Assembly: GCF_036010325.1 (NCBI RefSeq)
Contig: NZ_CP108549.1
Coordinates: 2,232,001-2,296,000, forward strand
DNA: 64,000 bases
Reading direction: 5' to 3'
Source of the DNA: Streptomyces sp. NBC_01210
GTDB lineage: Bacteria; Actinomycetota; Actinomycetes; Streptomycetales; Streptomycetaceae
The notes under the pieces are model-generated. The model was not told the DNA's origin. It was given only the letters and a program-made list of their open reading frames with translations, and did no database searches. The translations under genes and the position numbers were made by a program. Below, in pieces: positions 15,691 to 24,404 of this stretch; position 1 is the stretch's first letter, and every line of letters starts with the position of its first letter.

Positions 15691-16725
15691 ATGAGCCCGC
15701 ACAGTGTTCCCCGGTCCCGCCCCTTCCCGAAGGCGGGGGCAGGCCCCCGCACCCCCGAGCGCCGGCTTCGCGGCGCACCCGAGCGGCACAGCCCCGCACG
15801 CCGACTGCTGCGGGCGCTGACCATCGCCTCCTGCGTCCCGTATCTCTCGCTCAAGATCGCCTGGATCGCGGGCAGCAGGATCGGCATCCCCGACGGCAGT
15901 GTGCTGCTTGAGCACCGCGGTCTGATGGCCGCGGCCAACAGCGTCACCGTCCTGATGGACGGCGCGGTCATCGTCCTGGCGCTGCTGCTCACCCAGGCAT
16001 GGGGCCGCCGCGTCCCCGCCTGGCTCCTCGCCACGCCCATCTGGATCGCGGGCGGTCTGCTCGCCCCGATCATGGTCGGCTTCCCGGTCCAGCTGCTGAC
16101 CCACGCCGTCACCGGAGCCCGGTCCCAGCCGGCCGGGGACGAACCCTTCCTCGACGAGTGGGTCTTCGGGGTCGTCTACACGGGCTTCATCGTCCAGGGC
16201 CTGGCCCTTGGAACTCTCTTCGTGCTGTACGCCCGGGAGCGCTGGAGCCATGTGTGGCGGGGCCGGATCTGGGACCTGCCCGGGGCCGCCACCGGGCGGA
16301 CGCTGAAGGTGACCGCCGTGGCCGCCGCCGTGCTCGCTCTCTTCCCCGCCACGATGCGCCTGCTGTGGGCCTGCGGCGCGACGACCGGCCTCTCCGCGAC
16401 GCGGATCGAGCAGCGTACGGCCGACTTCTACGTACTCGAAGGGATCAGCGCCCTGTTCGTGGCCGTCGCCGTGGCCGGAGCGCTGCTGCTCGCCTTCCGC
16501 CGGGGCCCCGCACTGCAGCTGAAGGTTCCGCTGGCCATGGCCTGGCTGGGCTCGGGCGCGGTGGGCTGCTGGGGCATCTGGTTGCTGATCGCCGCGGTGC
16601 TGCCGGGAGGCGAAGAAGGCGAGCGGGCATCGGGGTTGATGGCTCTGACCTACGCTGTGGGCATGATCGTCGGTCTGCTCGTCGTCACCGGGACCGCCTC
16701 GTTCCTGCGGCGGCGCGGCGCGTGA
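15691..16725 (+). CDS. Multi-pass membrane protein, two-component system partner
   Basis: 344 residues with about seven or eight predicted membrane segments (near residues 40-58, 75-98, 105-128, 152-172, 205-228, 250-270, 283-302 and 317-335). The first 40 or so residues (Pro/Arg-rich) are encoded by DNA resembling a dispersed intergenic GC repeat. They may be a recent extension or an incorrect start, but no better start precedes the first membrane helix. It ends inside the start of the histidine kinase gene (GTGA overlap), so the three genes 15691-18631 form one operon. No domain of known function recognised; it may be an accessory or sensed component of the kinase. Confidence 0.8.
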   Translation: MSPHSVPRSRPFPKAGAGPRTPERRLRGAPERHSPARRLLRALTIASCVPYLSLKIAWIAGSRIGIPDGSVLLEHRGLMAAANSVTVLMDGAVIVLALLLTQAWGRRVPAWLLATPIWIAGGLLAPIMVGFPVQLLTHAVTGARSQPAGDEPFLDEWVFGVVYTGFIVQGLALGTLFVLYARERWSHVWRGRIWDLPGAATGRTLKVTAVAAAVLALFPATMRLLWACGATTGLSATRIEQRTADFYVLEGISALFVAVAVAGALLLAFRRGPALQLKVPLAMAWLGSGAVGCWGIWLLIAAVLPGGEEGERASGLMALTYAVGMIVGLLVVTGTASFLRRRGA

Positions 16726-17978
16726 AAAGAGTGCTGGGGGAGTTCGGCCGGGCGCTGTTCGGGACGCGGGCCAGGTTGCGCTGGCTCCATCTGATCCTGG
16801 GCGGCGCCCTGTTGATGCCGTACTGGCTGGTGGGCACGGTGATCGTCGGCCCGCTCGTCGGTGCCAAGGACATGTTCTCCGACTCCCTCGCCCTCCAGTT
16901 CGGCGCGTACGGCATCGCGCTGCCGATAGCCGCGGTGACCGCGCTGTTGTTCCCGCTCACCAGACCGCTGGCGGTCGCCCTGGCGAAGGCCCTGTGCGGG
17001 GTGCACGCCGAGCGGTTCGCGGAGGGGCCGGCGCGCTCGCGGGCCGCGCGGCTGCGGACCTCGGGCTGGTTCACGCTGCATGTGGGGATCGGCGCGCTGA
17101 TCAGCGGTGCCACGCTCGCGCTGCCGCCGTTCGCCGTGACGTTGATCCTGCTGCCGCTCTCCGGAGGGCTCAGGGACTGGGTTATGGTCCCCGACTACCT
17201 CGACCACGCCTGGGCACTGGCCCTGTGCCCGTTCGCCGGGATCGCCATGCTGACCGCGCTCGCCGCCTGCGCGGCGGCGGCCGGGGCGCTGCTGGCCCGC
17301 CAGGCGCCGGTGCTCCTCGGCCCCACACCCGCGGACCGGCTGGAGGCCGCCGAACGCCGGGCCACCGAACTCGCCGAGCGCAACCGCCTGGCCCGCGAGC
17401 TGCACGACTCGGTGGGCCACGCCCTCAGCGCCGTCACCCTGCAGGCGGGCGCGGCCCGCAAGGTCCTGGACGGCGATCCGGAGTTCGTACGGGAAGCACT
17501 GGCCGCGATCGAGGAGACCACGCGGCGCACGGTGGGCGAACTCGACTCCGTACTGGGCCTGTTGCGTCAGGACGAGGACGGAGCGGCCCGGCTCACCGGG
17601 CCGACCCTCAAGACCCTGGACGGTCTGATCGCCCGCAGCGGTGTGCCCGTCTCGCTCACGGCCGACGGCGACCTGGCCGCCGTCCCTGCGCTCGTCTCGT
17701 GCGAGGCGTACCGCATCGTCCAGGAGGGGCTGAGCAACGCCCTGCGCCACGCCGGGGCGTCCCCGGTGTCCCTGTGGATCGCCCTGCGCGGCGAGGAGTT
17801 GGAGATCACGATGGAGAATCCGCTGCCCGACAGGGCCCCGGTCATCCGCCCGGGAGGCGGCCGTGGTGTGCGCGGTATCGCCGAGCGGGCCGCGCTGCTC
17901 GGCGGACGCGCGCAGGCCGGCCCGCAGGACGCGGTGTGGCGGCTCTCGGCCCGCCTCCCGCTGGCGGGCCGGCGATGA
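16722..17978 (+). CDS. Sensor histidine kinase (NarL-type, HisKA_3)
   Basis: 418 residues from the GTG at 16722, whose TGA overlap with the membrane protein gene fixes the start. Four hydrophobic segments (about residues 22-44, 60-85, 118-147 and 168-192) form the membrane sensor. The dimerisation/phosphoacceptor region is NRLARELHDSVGHALSAVTLQ with the phosphorylated histidine at residue 228. The ATPase domain includes EGLSNALRHAGASPVSLWI (N-box) and GGGRGVRGIAERAALLGG (G-box). It pairs with the response regulator that begins in its last codons. Confidence 0.95.
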   Translation: MKRVLGEFGRALFGTRARLRWLHLILGGALLMPYWLVGTVIVGPLVGAKDMFSDSLALQFGAYGIALPIAAVTALLFPLTRPLAVALAKALCGVHAERFAEGPARSRAARLRTSGWFTLHVGIGALISGATLALPPFAVTLILLPLSGGLRDWVMVPDYLDHAWALALCPFAGIAMLTALAACAAAAGALLARQAPVLLGPTPADRLEAAERRATELAERNRLARELHDSVGHALSAVTLQAGAARKVLDGDPEFVREALAAIEETTRRTVGELDSVLGLLRQDEDGAARLTGPTLKTLDGLIARSGVPVSLTADGDLAAVPALVSCEAYRIVQEGLSNALRHAGASPVSLWIALRGEELEITMENPLPDRAPVIRPGGGRGVRGIAERAALLGGRAQAGPQDAVWRLSARLPLAGRR

Positions 17979-18631
17979 GCGCGATCCGGGTGGTCCTCGC
18001 CGACGACGAGCGGATGGTCCGTACGGCACTGCGCGTCATCCTCGACGCCGAACCCGATCTTGAGGTGATCGGCGAGGCGTCGACCGGCGCGGAGGCGGTG
18101 TCGGTGGTGCGTGCGCTGCGCCCCGATGTGGTCCTGATGGATGTGCGGATGCCGGAGATCGACGGCATCCGGGCCACCGAGCAGATCCTGGCCACGCTCG
18201 ACGGGCCGCCGCGGATCGTGGTCGTGACGACCTTCGAGAACGACTCGTATGTGTACGACGCACTGCGCGCCGGAGCCGCGGGCTTTCTGCTCAAGCGCGC
18301 CGCGGCGGAGGAGCTCGTCCAGGCGGTCCGTCTGGTGGCCCGCAGCGACTCGCTGCTCTTCCCGGCCGCCGTGCGTTCACTGGCCGCCGAGTACGGCCGC
18401 AGCCGGCCCGCGGCTCCCCCGCCGTGGGCGGCGCGGCTGACCGAGCGCGAGGCCGAAGTGCTGCGGCTGATGGCGACGGGCCTGACCAATGCGGAGATCG
18501 CCGGGCGGATGGGCGTAGGACCTGCGACGGCGAAGACCCATGTGGCGTCGGTCCTGGCGAAGACGGGGACCCGGGACCGTACGCAGGCGGTGATCGCGGC
18601 GTACGAGTCGGGCTTCATCTCGCCTCGCTGA
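17975..18631 (+). CDS. LuxR/NarL-family response regulator
   Basis: 218 residues, starting at the ATGA overlap with the kinase stop. The receiver domain has the acidic pair in VVLADDERMV and the phosphoacceptor D56 in VLMDVRMPEIDG. The C-terminal LuxR helix-turn-helix is LTEREAEVLRLMATGLTNAE followed by IAGRMGVGPATAKTHVASVLAKTG. It is the effector of the adjacent kinase; regulated genes are unknown, though the co-transcribed membrane protein gene is an obvious candidate. Confidence 0.95.
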   Translation: MSAIRVVLADDERMVRTALRVILDAEPDLEVIGEASTGAEAVSVVRALRPDVVLMDVRMPEIDGIRATEQILATLDGPPRIVVVTTFENDSYVYDALRAGAAGFLLKRAAAEELVQAVRLVARSDSLLFPAAVRSLAAEYGRSRPAAPPPWAARLTEREAEVLRLMATGLTNAEIAGRMGVGPATAKTHVASVLAKTGTRDRTQAVIAAYESGFISPR

Positions 18632-18723
18632 GGCCCGTCCGCCGGCCGCTCCGGATGAAGAATTCCTGAGAAACCGGGCAGGCAGGGAACGTCGTCCTCC
18701 GCCTCGTTCGTCCCTTCTGCGGG

Positions 18724-20172
18724 ATGAACAAGACGATCAGAAATGCTGCGGTCTTCAGCCTGCTGCTGGTGCTCGCCCTACTACTGCGGGCGACCTGGGT
18801 CCAGGCGTACGAAGGCAGAGCGCTGGCGGACGACGACCACAACCGACGGAAGATCATCGCGCAGTACGCGCAGCCGCTCGGCGACATCATCGTGGCCGGG
18901 TCACCGGTCAACGGCTCGAAGAGGACAGCGAGTAGTGATCTCGCGTACAAGCGCACCTACACCGACGGCTCGCTCTACTCGGCCGTCACGGGCTACAGCT
19001 CGCAGGCGTACGGAGCCACGCAGCTCGAAGGCATCTACAGCGAGGTCCTCGACGGGACCGACAGCCGGCTGAAGAACCCGGTCGACGCGCTCACCGGGAA
19101 GCAGCAGAAGCCCGGCGATGTGGTGACGACCATCGACCCGGCGGTGCAGAAGGCCGGCTACCGGGCGCTCGGCGACACAAAGGGCGCGGCCGTCGCCATC
19201 GACCCGAAGACCGGGAAGATCCTGGGAATGGTCAGCACACCCTCCTACGACCCGTCGAAGATCAGCGGGACGACGGACGGCGACGTCTGGCAGAAGCTGC
19301 TCGCGGACCAGGACAAGCCGCTGGTCAACCGGGCACTGCGGCAGCCGCTGCCGCCCGGCTCGACGTTCAAACTGGTGGTCGCGGCGGCGGCGCTGGAAGA
19401 CGGTCTCTACGGCTCGGCCGACGAGAGGACCAAGAGCCCGAATCCCTACACACTGCCCGGCACGCGCACGGTCCTGAAGAACGAGAACACCGCCGCGCCC
19501 TGCGAGAACGCCTCCATCCGCACGGCACTGCAGTACTCCTGCAACAACGTCTTCGGGAAGATGGCCGCCGATCTGGGGCAGGACAAGGTCAGGTCGATGG
19601 CGCAGAAGTTCGGCTTCAACGACACGACGCAGGACGTGCCGGTGCGGGCCTCGGCGAGTCTGTATCCGACGGGCATGGACAAGGCGCAGACGGCGCTGTC
19701 GGGCATCGGCCAGTTCGATGTGACCGCGACGCCGCTGCAGATGGCGACGGTCTCCGCGGCAATCTCCAACGACGGTGTGCTGGAGTCGCCGCACATGGTC
19801 TCGAAGGTCGTCGACGCGGACAGCAACACGCTGCAGTCCTTCGAGGACGAGAAGTCGCAGCGGATCGTCTCCTCCTCGACCGCCGAACAGCTGCGCAGCG
19901 CGATGGTGACGGTCGTGAACGACGGCACCGGGACCAACGCCAAGGTCGACGGGGCCGAGGTGGGCGGCAAGACGGGCACCGCGCAGCACGGCGAGAACAA
20001 CAGCAAGACGCCGTACGCCTGGTTCACCTCGTACGCGAAGGACTCGTCCACCGGTAAGGAGGTCGCGGTCGCCGTGATGGTCGAGGATTCGGGCGCGGCC
20101 CGCTCGGAGGTCAGCGGCAACGGTCTGGCCGCGCCGATCGCGCAGAAGATGATGGCGGCGGCCCTGAAGTGA
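18724..20172 (+). CDS. Penicillin-binding protein 2 (class B-like transpeptidase)
   Basis: 482 residues, a single N-terminal membrane anchor (about residues 8-24) and an extracytoplasmic transpeptidase. The three active-site motifs are complete: S213-T-F-K216 (PPGSTFK), S272-C-N (YSCNN) and K416-T-G (GGKTGTAQ). Membership is closest to the actinobacterial PbpA/PBP2-type proteins that crosslink peptidoglycan during septation or sporulation. There is no ftsW/rodA partner here, so this is one of the extra PBPs typical of Streptomyces. The stop codon lies inside a large hairpin. Confidence 0.93.
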   Translation: MNKTIRNAAVFSLLLVLALLLRATWVQAYEGRALADDDHNRRKIIAQYAQPLGDIIVAGSPVNGSKRTASSDLAYKRTYTDGSLYSAVTGYSSQAYGATQLEGIYSEVLDGTDSRLKNPVDALTGKQQKPGDVVTTIDPAVQKAGYRALGDTKGAAVAIDPKTGKILGMVSTPSYDPSKISGTTDGDVWQKLLADQDKPLVNRALRQPLPPGSTFKLVVAAAALEDGLYGSADERTKSPNPYTLPGTRTVLKNENTAAPCENASIRTALQYSCNNVFGKMAADLGQDKVRSMAQKFGFNDTTQDVPVRASASLYPTGMDKAQTALSGIGQFDVTATPLQMATVSAAISNDGVLESPHMVSKVVDADSNTLQSFEDEKSQRIVSSSTAEQLRSAMVTVVNDGTGTNAKVDGAEVGGKTGTAQHGENNSKTPYAWFTSYAKDSSTGKEVAVAVMVEDSGAARSEVSGNGLAAPIAQKMMAAALK

Positions 20173-20197
20173 GGGTCGGGGACCCTCACTTCAGGGC
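20161..20197. terminator. 17-bp perfect inverted repeat spanning the PBP stop codon
   Basis: Positions 20161-20177 are perfectly complementary to 20181-20197, with a 3-nt GGG loop. The last codons and the TGA of the PBP gene form the left arm, so the terminator is built into the coding end. Confidence 0.8.
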
Positions 20198-20231
20198 GGG
20201 CCCTCGCTCGGGGTGGGCCCTCGCTCGGGGT
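20198..20231. repeat. 17-bp perfect tandem repeat
   Basis: GGGCCCTCGCTCGGGGT occurs twice head to tail (20198-20214, 20215-20231) between the PBP terminator and the permease gene. No coding function is seen. Confidence 0.85.
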
Positions 20232-20279
20232 GGGGCTGCCGTCACTCCAGGGCGGAAGCTGCTTGCCGTCGGGGCGAGG

Positions 20280-21686
20280 CTACTTGGCGCCGAGCAGCTG
20301 CTCGACCGGGTCGATCGCGAAGTAGACGGCGAACAGCGCCGCCGTGCCCCACAGCAGCCAGTGCACCTCGCGCGCCCTGCCCAGCACCGCCTTGATGACG
20401 ACGTAGGCGAGGAAACCGGCGCCGATGCCGTTGGTGATGGAGTACGTGAACGGCATGACCGCGATCGTCAGGAAGGCCGGGATGGCGATGTCGTACCGCT
20501 CCCAGTCGATGTGCCGCACCTGCGCCATCAGCAGGAAGCCGACGGCGACGAGCGCGGGCGCCGCGGCCTGTGCCGGGACGACGGTGGCGAGCGGGGTGAG
20601 GAAGAGCGCGAGGCCGAACAGCGCGCCGGTGACCACGGAGGCGAGGCCGGTGCGGGCGCCCTCGCCGACACCGGCCGCGGATTCGATGTACGAGGTGTTG
20701 GAGGAGGCGGAGGCCGCGCCGCCCGCGACAGCCGCCACGCCGTCGATCAGCAGTACCCGGCCGAGGTTCGGGACCTTGCCGTTCTCGTCGAGGAGACCCG
20801 CCTCGTTGGAGACACCGACGACGGTGCCCATGGTGTCGAAGAAGTCGCTCAGGATCAGTGTGAAGACCAGCAGGACAAGGGTGACGACGCCGATCTGCTC
20901 GAAGGCGCCGAAGGGGCTGAAGTCGCCGACGAGCCCGAAGTCGGGGGCGGAAACGATGTCGTCGGGCACGGCCGGCACGGTCAGGCCCCAGGCGAGCGGC
21001 TCGATGTCGGCGATCTCGTTGATGACGATCGCGAGGAGCGTCGTCGCGACGATGGAGATGAGGATGGCGCCCTTCACCTTGCGGGCCATCAGCGCGACGG
21101 TGAGCAGCACGCCGAGGCAGAAGACCAGGACGGGCCAGCCGGAGAGGTGACCGCTCGCGCCGAGCTGGACGGGTACGGAGCCGGTGTCGCCGGGGATGCG
21201 GGTGGCGAAGCCCGCGTCGATGAAGCCGATGAAGGCGATGAAGAGGCCGATGCCGACGCTGATGGCCTGCTTGAGCGACGGCGGGATGGCGTGCATGACT
21301 GCTTCGCGCAGCCCGGTGACGACCAGGACGCAGATGAGAATGCCTTCGAGGAAGACCAGGCCCATCGCGTCGGGCCAGCTCATCAGGGGCGCGATCTGGA
21401 AGGCGACGACCGCGTTGAGCCCGAGTCCGGCGGCGATGGCGAGCGGCAGATTGCCGCCGAGGCCCATGATCGCGGTCATCACGGCGGCCACCAGGGCAGT
21501 GACGGTGGCCAGTTGGGGACCGGAGAGATGGGCGCCGAACTTGTCCTCGGCACTGCCCAGGATGATCGGGTTGAGAACGAGAATGTAGGCCATCGTGAAG
21601 AACGTGGCGAAGCCGCCGCGTATCTCTCGCCCGAAGGTCGAACCTCGTGCGCTGATCTGGAAGTAGCGGTCGACCTGTGCGGACAT
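20280..21686 (-). CDS. NCS2-family (AzgA-type) purine permease
   Basis: 468 residues from the ATG at 21686, with GAGGAG 6 nt upstream; the longer frame start is rejected. A polytopic membrane protein with about 12 or more helices and AzgA-type hallmarks: TFFTMAYILVLNPIIL near the N-terminus, AAGLGLNAVVAF, LVFTLILSDFFDTMGTVVGV and SASSNTSYIESAAGVGEGARTGL. The family imports adenine, guanine or hypoxanthine by proton symport across the cytoplasmic membrane. It stands alone; its 3' end converges on the PBP gene. Confidence 0.92.
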   Translation of the reverse strand: MSAQVDRYFQISARGSTFGREIRGGFATFFTMAYILVLNPIILGSAEDKFGAHLSGPQLATVTALVAAVMTAIMGLGGNLPLAIAAGLGLNAVVAFQIAPLMSWPDAMGLVFLEGILICVLVVTGLREAVMHAIPPSLKQAISVGIGLFIAFIGFIDAGFATRIPGDTGSVPVQLGASGHLSGWPVLVFCLGVLLTVALMARKVKGAILISIVATTLLAIVINEIADIEPLAWGLTVPAVPDDIVSAPDFGLVGDFSPFGAFEQIGVVTLVLLVFTLILSDFFDTMGTVVGVSNEAGLLDENGKVPNLGRVLLIDGVAAVAGGAASASSNTSYIESAAGVGEGARTGLASVVTGALFGLALFLTPLATVVPAQAAAPALVAVGFLLMAQVRHIDWERYDIAIPAFLTIAVMPFTYSITNGIGAGFLAYVVIKAVLGRAREVHWLLWGTAALFAVYFAIDPVEQLLGAK

Positions 21687-22058
21687 GGCTCTCCTCGGGG
21701 TATCAATCCGGCCTGCGGGTAGCTGGATTGTGCCCACGGGAGGAGCGTTTCAGGTTATGCGCGTGTTACGTCATATCCGCCCGGCGCTTGATCGTCGCGA
21801 CGCGGCGCCCAGCATAGGTCAACTGCCCTGTCCGGTAAGGCGTCCTCAGCCGAAGGGGCCGGCGGTTGCACTGACGCTGCTGGGGCTCCGCCCCGGACCC
21901 CGCGCCTCAATCGCCGGCGGGGCTTGATTTTTCGTTCAAGCCCGTCCGGCGATCGAGGACAACGCCCGAAGGGCGTACGGGGGTCTGGGTGCTTGCCCCC
22001 CACGGCGGCGCCGCATATCGACAGAGGGAAGGGGCGGGTCGGGGTACAAGCCAGGCCT
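21687..22058. repeat. Gap with dispersed GC-rich hairpin element
   Basis: A 372-bp gap between minus-strand genes. The main feature is a 23-bp inverted repeat with two mismatches at 21905-21927 and 21936-21958 around a T-rich loop, preceded by a GC tract (21881-21904). A related sequence occurs at 58395-58440, so this is probably a dispersed intergenic element of the Streptomyces type. It may terminate the gene at 22059 or insulate the permease. No promoter was assigned. Confidence 0.6.
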
Positions 22059-23222
22059 TCAGGCCAGGCGGGACAACGCGTCCGGCACCAGCGTCAGGTC
22101 CGCGTCGGAGGCCAGTCCGGCGTGGTAGAGCCGCAGTTGGTTCGCGCCCAGCCCGGCGGCGCGGGCGGCGTCGTCCGCGAGCGTGCCGGGGCTGCCGCCC
22201 ATGCCGCCGACGACCGTGAGGTTGGCGGCCAGCACGGAGCCTCCGGCGCGCTGGTCCGCGAAGGGTGTCAGCAGCCGAGGCCCGCCGGTGCAGGGCACGA
22301 CCACGCCGTCGGCGACGGACAGGATGTGCGCCGGATCGACGCCGGCGTTCGCACCGCAGTGGTACGCGACGGGGTCGGCGTGCAGCAGTACCTGGAAGCC
22401 GTCCGGGGCGGCGGCCCGTACCGCGGCGACCGTGTCTTCCTGGAGCGTACGGGCAGTTCGTGTCCGGAACTCCAGGGTGGCCGCGGCGAGTTCGGCGCCG
22501 AGCAGCTTCTCGATCCCGGCGTCGGCCGGCGCCGCGCCCTGCCAGACCGGCTCCAGGCCGTGCCGTACGGCGGCGGCCAGCAGGTTCGGCTCCATGCCCT
22601 GTTGTACGTAGCCGTCACGGCAGGCGGTACAGAAGCAGAGCGACATCAGATACTGCGCCGCGTCACCGAGGCCCACGCCCGCGATCTTGTCGTGGGCGTG
22701 CAGATGCGCGAGGCCGTACCAGCCGCAGGACTCCAGCTCGGTGCCGAGCGCACCGGGCCGTGTCGCCGCCTCCGCCGCCAGCTCCACCACCAGGGCGCGG
22801 ACGGCGGGCTGCGCGATACAGGGCGCCCAGGGGTAGCGATCGCCGTAGACGTTGACCACCGAGGTGTCCGGACGCTCGGCGCCGAGGCGGGAGTTGTGGG
22901 CGAGGACCACCCAGGTGTGCACCTCGAGTCCGGCTTCGGTGAGGGCTGCGGCCGCTTCGCCGTAGGCGTCGCCGGAAGCCCAGGCCCCGGCGCCGTACGG
23001 GCGCAGCTCCCGGCCCGCCCAGCGAGCCTCGTCCATCTCGTAAAGCACGGCGGCGTGCTGTGCGGTGACGATCCGGTGCCGGGGGTGGCGCGGCGTCAGG
23101 GCCCGGGTGGAGTGGTAGGCGGCGGCCAGGGTGACCTGCTGGACGCCGAGGTCCGCGATCCGGGAGGCGGCGTGCGGGTCGCCCACGACGTCCCACGGGT
23201 AGAGGAAGGCGGAGGTCTTCAC
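22059..23222 (-). CDS. Uncharacterised protein of sugar-acid operon
   Basis: 387 residues from a GTG at 23222 that overlaps the kdgD stop by 4 bp (GTGA), so it is translated with kdgD. I do not recognise a named family. Visible features suggest a TIM-barrel-like hydrolase architecture: KTSAFLYPWDVVGDP at the start, HTWVVLAHNSRLG, then NVYGDRYPWAPCIAQPAVRA, an acidic ELESCGWYG, and LMSLCFCTACRDGYVQQG containing a C-x-C-x-x-C cluster. Co-translation with a 5-dehydro-4-deoxyglucarate dehydratase homologue implies a role in uronate or aldarate use, perhaps a lactonase, dehydratase or glycosidase-like enzyme; this is inference. Confidence 0.75.
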   Translation of the reverse strand: MKTSAFLYPWDVVGDPHAASRIADLGVQQVTLAAAYHSTRALTPRHPRHRIVTAQHAAVLYEMDEARWAGRELRPYGAGAWASGDAYGEAAAALTEAGLEVHTWVVLAHNSRLGAERPDTSVVNVYGDRYPWAPCIAQPAVRALVVELAAEAATRPGALGTELESCGWYGLAHLHAHDKIAGVGLGDAAQYLMSLCFCTACRDGYVQQGMEPNLLAAAVRHGLEPVWQGAAPADAGIEKLLGAELAAATLEFRTRTARTLQEDTVAAVRAAAPDGFQVLLHADPVAYHCGANAGVDPAHILSVADGVVVPCTGGPRLLTPFADQRAGGSVLAANLTVVGGMGGSPGTLADDAARAAGLGANQLRLYHAGLASDADLTLVPDALSRLA

Positions 23223-24163
23223 GCGCGCTCGTCCAGCAGGGCGCGGCCGCGCTCGATCAGTGCCGCCAGGGCCTTGATGTGGAGGGCGAGGGGTTCGCTC
23301 AGCGGCGGCCGCACCTCGCCGACGTCCAGACCTCCCAGCCGCACGCCCGCCTTGACGAGCGACACGGCGTAGCCGCGCCCGAGATTGCGTAGTTCGACCA
23401 GCGGCACGTAGAAGCTGTCCAGCAGTCTGCCGACCGCTTTGTCGTCGCCGGTGGTCAGCGCGCGATGGAAGGCGAGCGCGATGTCGGGCGCGAAGGCGAA
23501 GACGGCGGAGGAGTACAGGGTGATGCCGATGCCGCGGTAGGCGAGACCGGTGAGTTCGGCGGTGGGCAGCCCGTTGAAGTAGAGGAAGTCCTGGTCGGGC
23601 AGGTCGCGGCGGACGGCGCTGACGATGCGCTGCATCAGATCGAGGTCGCCACAGCCGTCCTTGAGGCCGATGATGCCGTCGACCTGCGCGAGTTCGACGA
23701 CGGTCTCGGGAGCGAAGACGGCGTTGTCGCGCTGGTAGACGATGACGTCGAGGGAGGTGGCGGCGGCGAGCGCGGTGTAGTGACGCAGCAGTCCGCGCTG
23801 GTCGGCGACGACGAGGTACGGCGGCATGGCGAGGAGACCGTCGGCGCCCGCCTCGTCGGCGAGCTTCGCGAACCGGACGGCGAGCGCGGTGCCGTAGCCG
23901 GTGCCGGCGACGACGGGCACCTCGCCCGCCGTCTCCTCGACGGCCGCGGCGATGCAGTCGCGGAACTCCTCCGGGGTCAGGGCGTGGAACTCGCCCGTGC
24001 CGCAGCAGGCGAAGACCGCGGCCGCGCCCGCGTCGATACCGGTTCTCACATGGGCGCGGAAGGCATCGAGGTCGAGGGTGCCGTCCGGACCGTACGCGGT
24101 GACGGGGAAGAACAGCGGTCCTTGGGCCCGGGTGAGCCGGGCGGCGAGCGGGGCTGAGGTCAC
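23219..24163 (-). CDS. kdgD: 5-dehydro-4-deoxyglucarate dehydratase
   Basis: 314 residues from a GTG at 24163 with AGGGAG upstream. A class I aldolase-fold (DapA superfamily) enzyme that dehydrates and decarboxylates 5-dehydro-4-deoxyglucarate to 2,5-dioxopentanoate. The KdgD-type motifs are GPLFFPVTAYGPDGTLDLD, CCGTGEFHALTPEEF, DVIVYQRDNAVF and IIGLKDGCGDLDLM, the last holding the Schiff-base lysine. Divergent from the uronate dehydrogenase gene at 24405, a combination expected for the oxidative uronate pathway. The product would feed a semialdehyde dehydrogenase such as the one at 12688-14226. Confidence 0.9.
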   Translation of the reverse strand: MTSAPLAARLTRAQGPLFFPVTAYGPDGTLDLDAFRAHVRTGIDAGAAAVFACCGTGEFHALTPEEFRDCIAAAVEETAGEVPVVAGTGYGTALAVRFAKLADEAGADGLLAMPPYLVVADQRGLLRHYTALAAATSLDVIVYQRDNAVFAPETVVELAQVDGIIGLKDGCGDLDLMQRIVSAVRRDLPDQDFLYFNGLPTAELTGLAYRGIGITLYSSAVFAFAPDIALAFHRALTTGDDKAVGRLLDSFYVPLVELRNLGRGYAVSLVKAGVRLGGLDVGEVRPPLSEPLALHIKALAALIERGRALLDERA

Positions 24164-24320
24164 GGGCGCTCCCTGGGCCGTACACGGAGCCTCCGCGGCT
24201 CGTGCACAATTCTGATCGACGTCCACATTCCTGAACGCCGTCACGCTAGGGCAGCCGGATGGCACCGGTCAAGACAGAAAACCGCAACTCAGAGGCGGAG
24301 TCGGCCCCTCCGCGCCACAC

Positions 24321-24349
24321 TTGACGGTGCCCGGACCACTCCCTAGCGT
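24321..24349 (+). promoter_or_regulatory. Predicted promoter of the uronate dehydrogenase gene
   Basis: TTGACG (24321-24326) and TAGCGT (24344-24349) are separated by 17 bp, a good match to the vegetative (HrdB-type) pattern. The leader then contains the palindrome CATGCATG (24353-24360), about 45 bp before the start codon. Confidence 0.6.
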
Positions 24350-24404
24350 GTCCATGCATGTGAATGCCGTCTACGGACCTGAGCATTTTCGAGGAGATCC
24401 GCCC

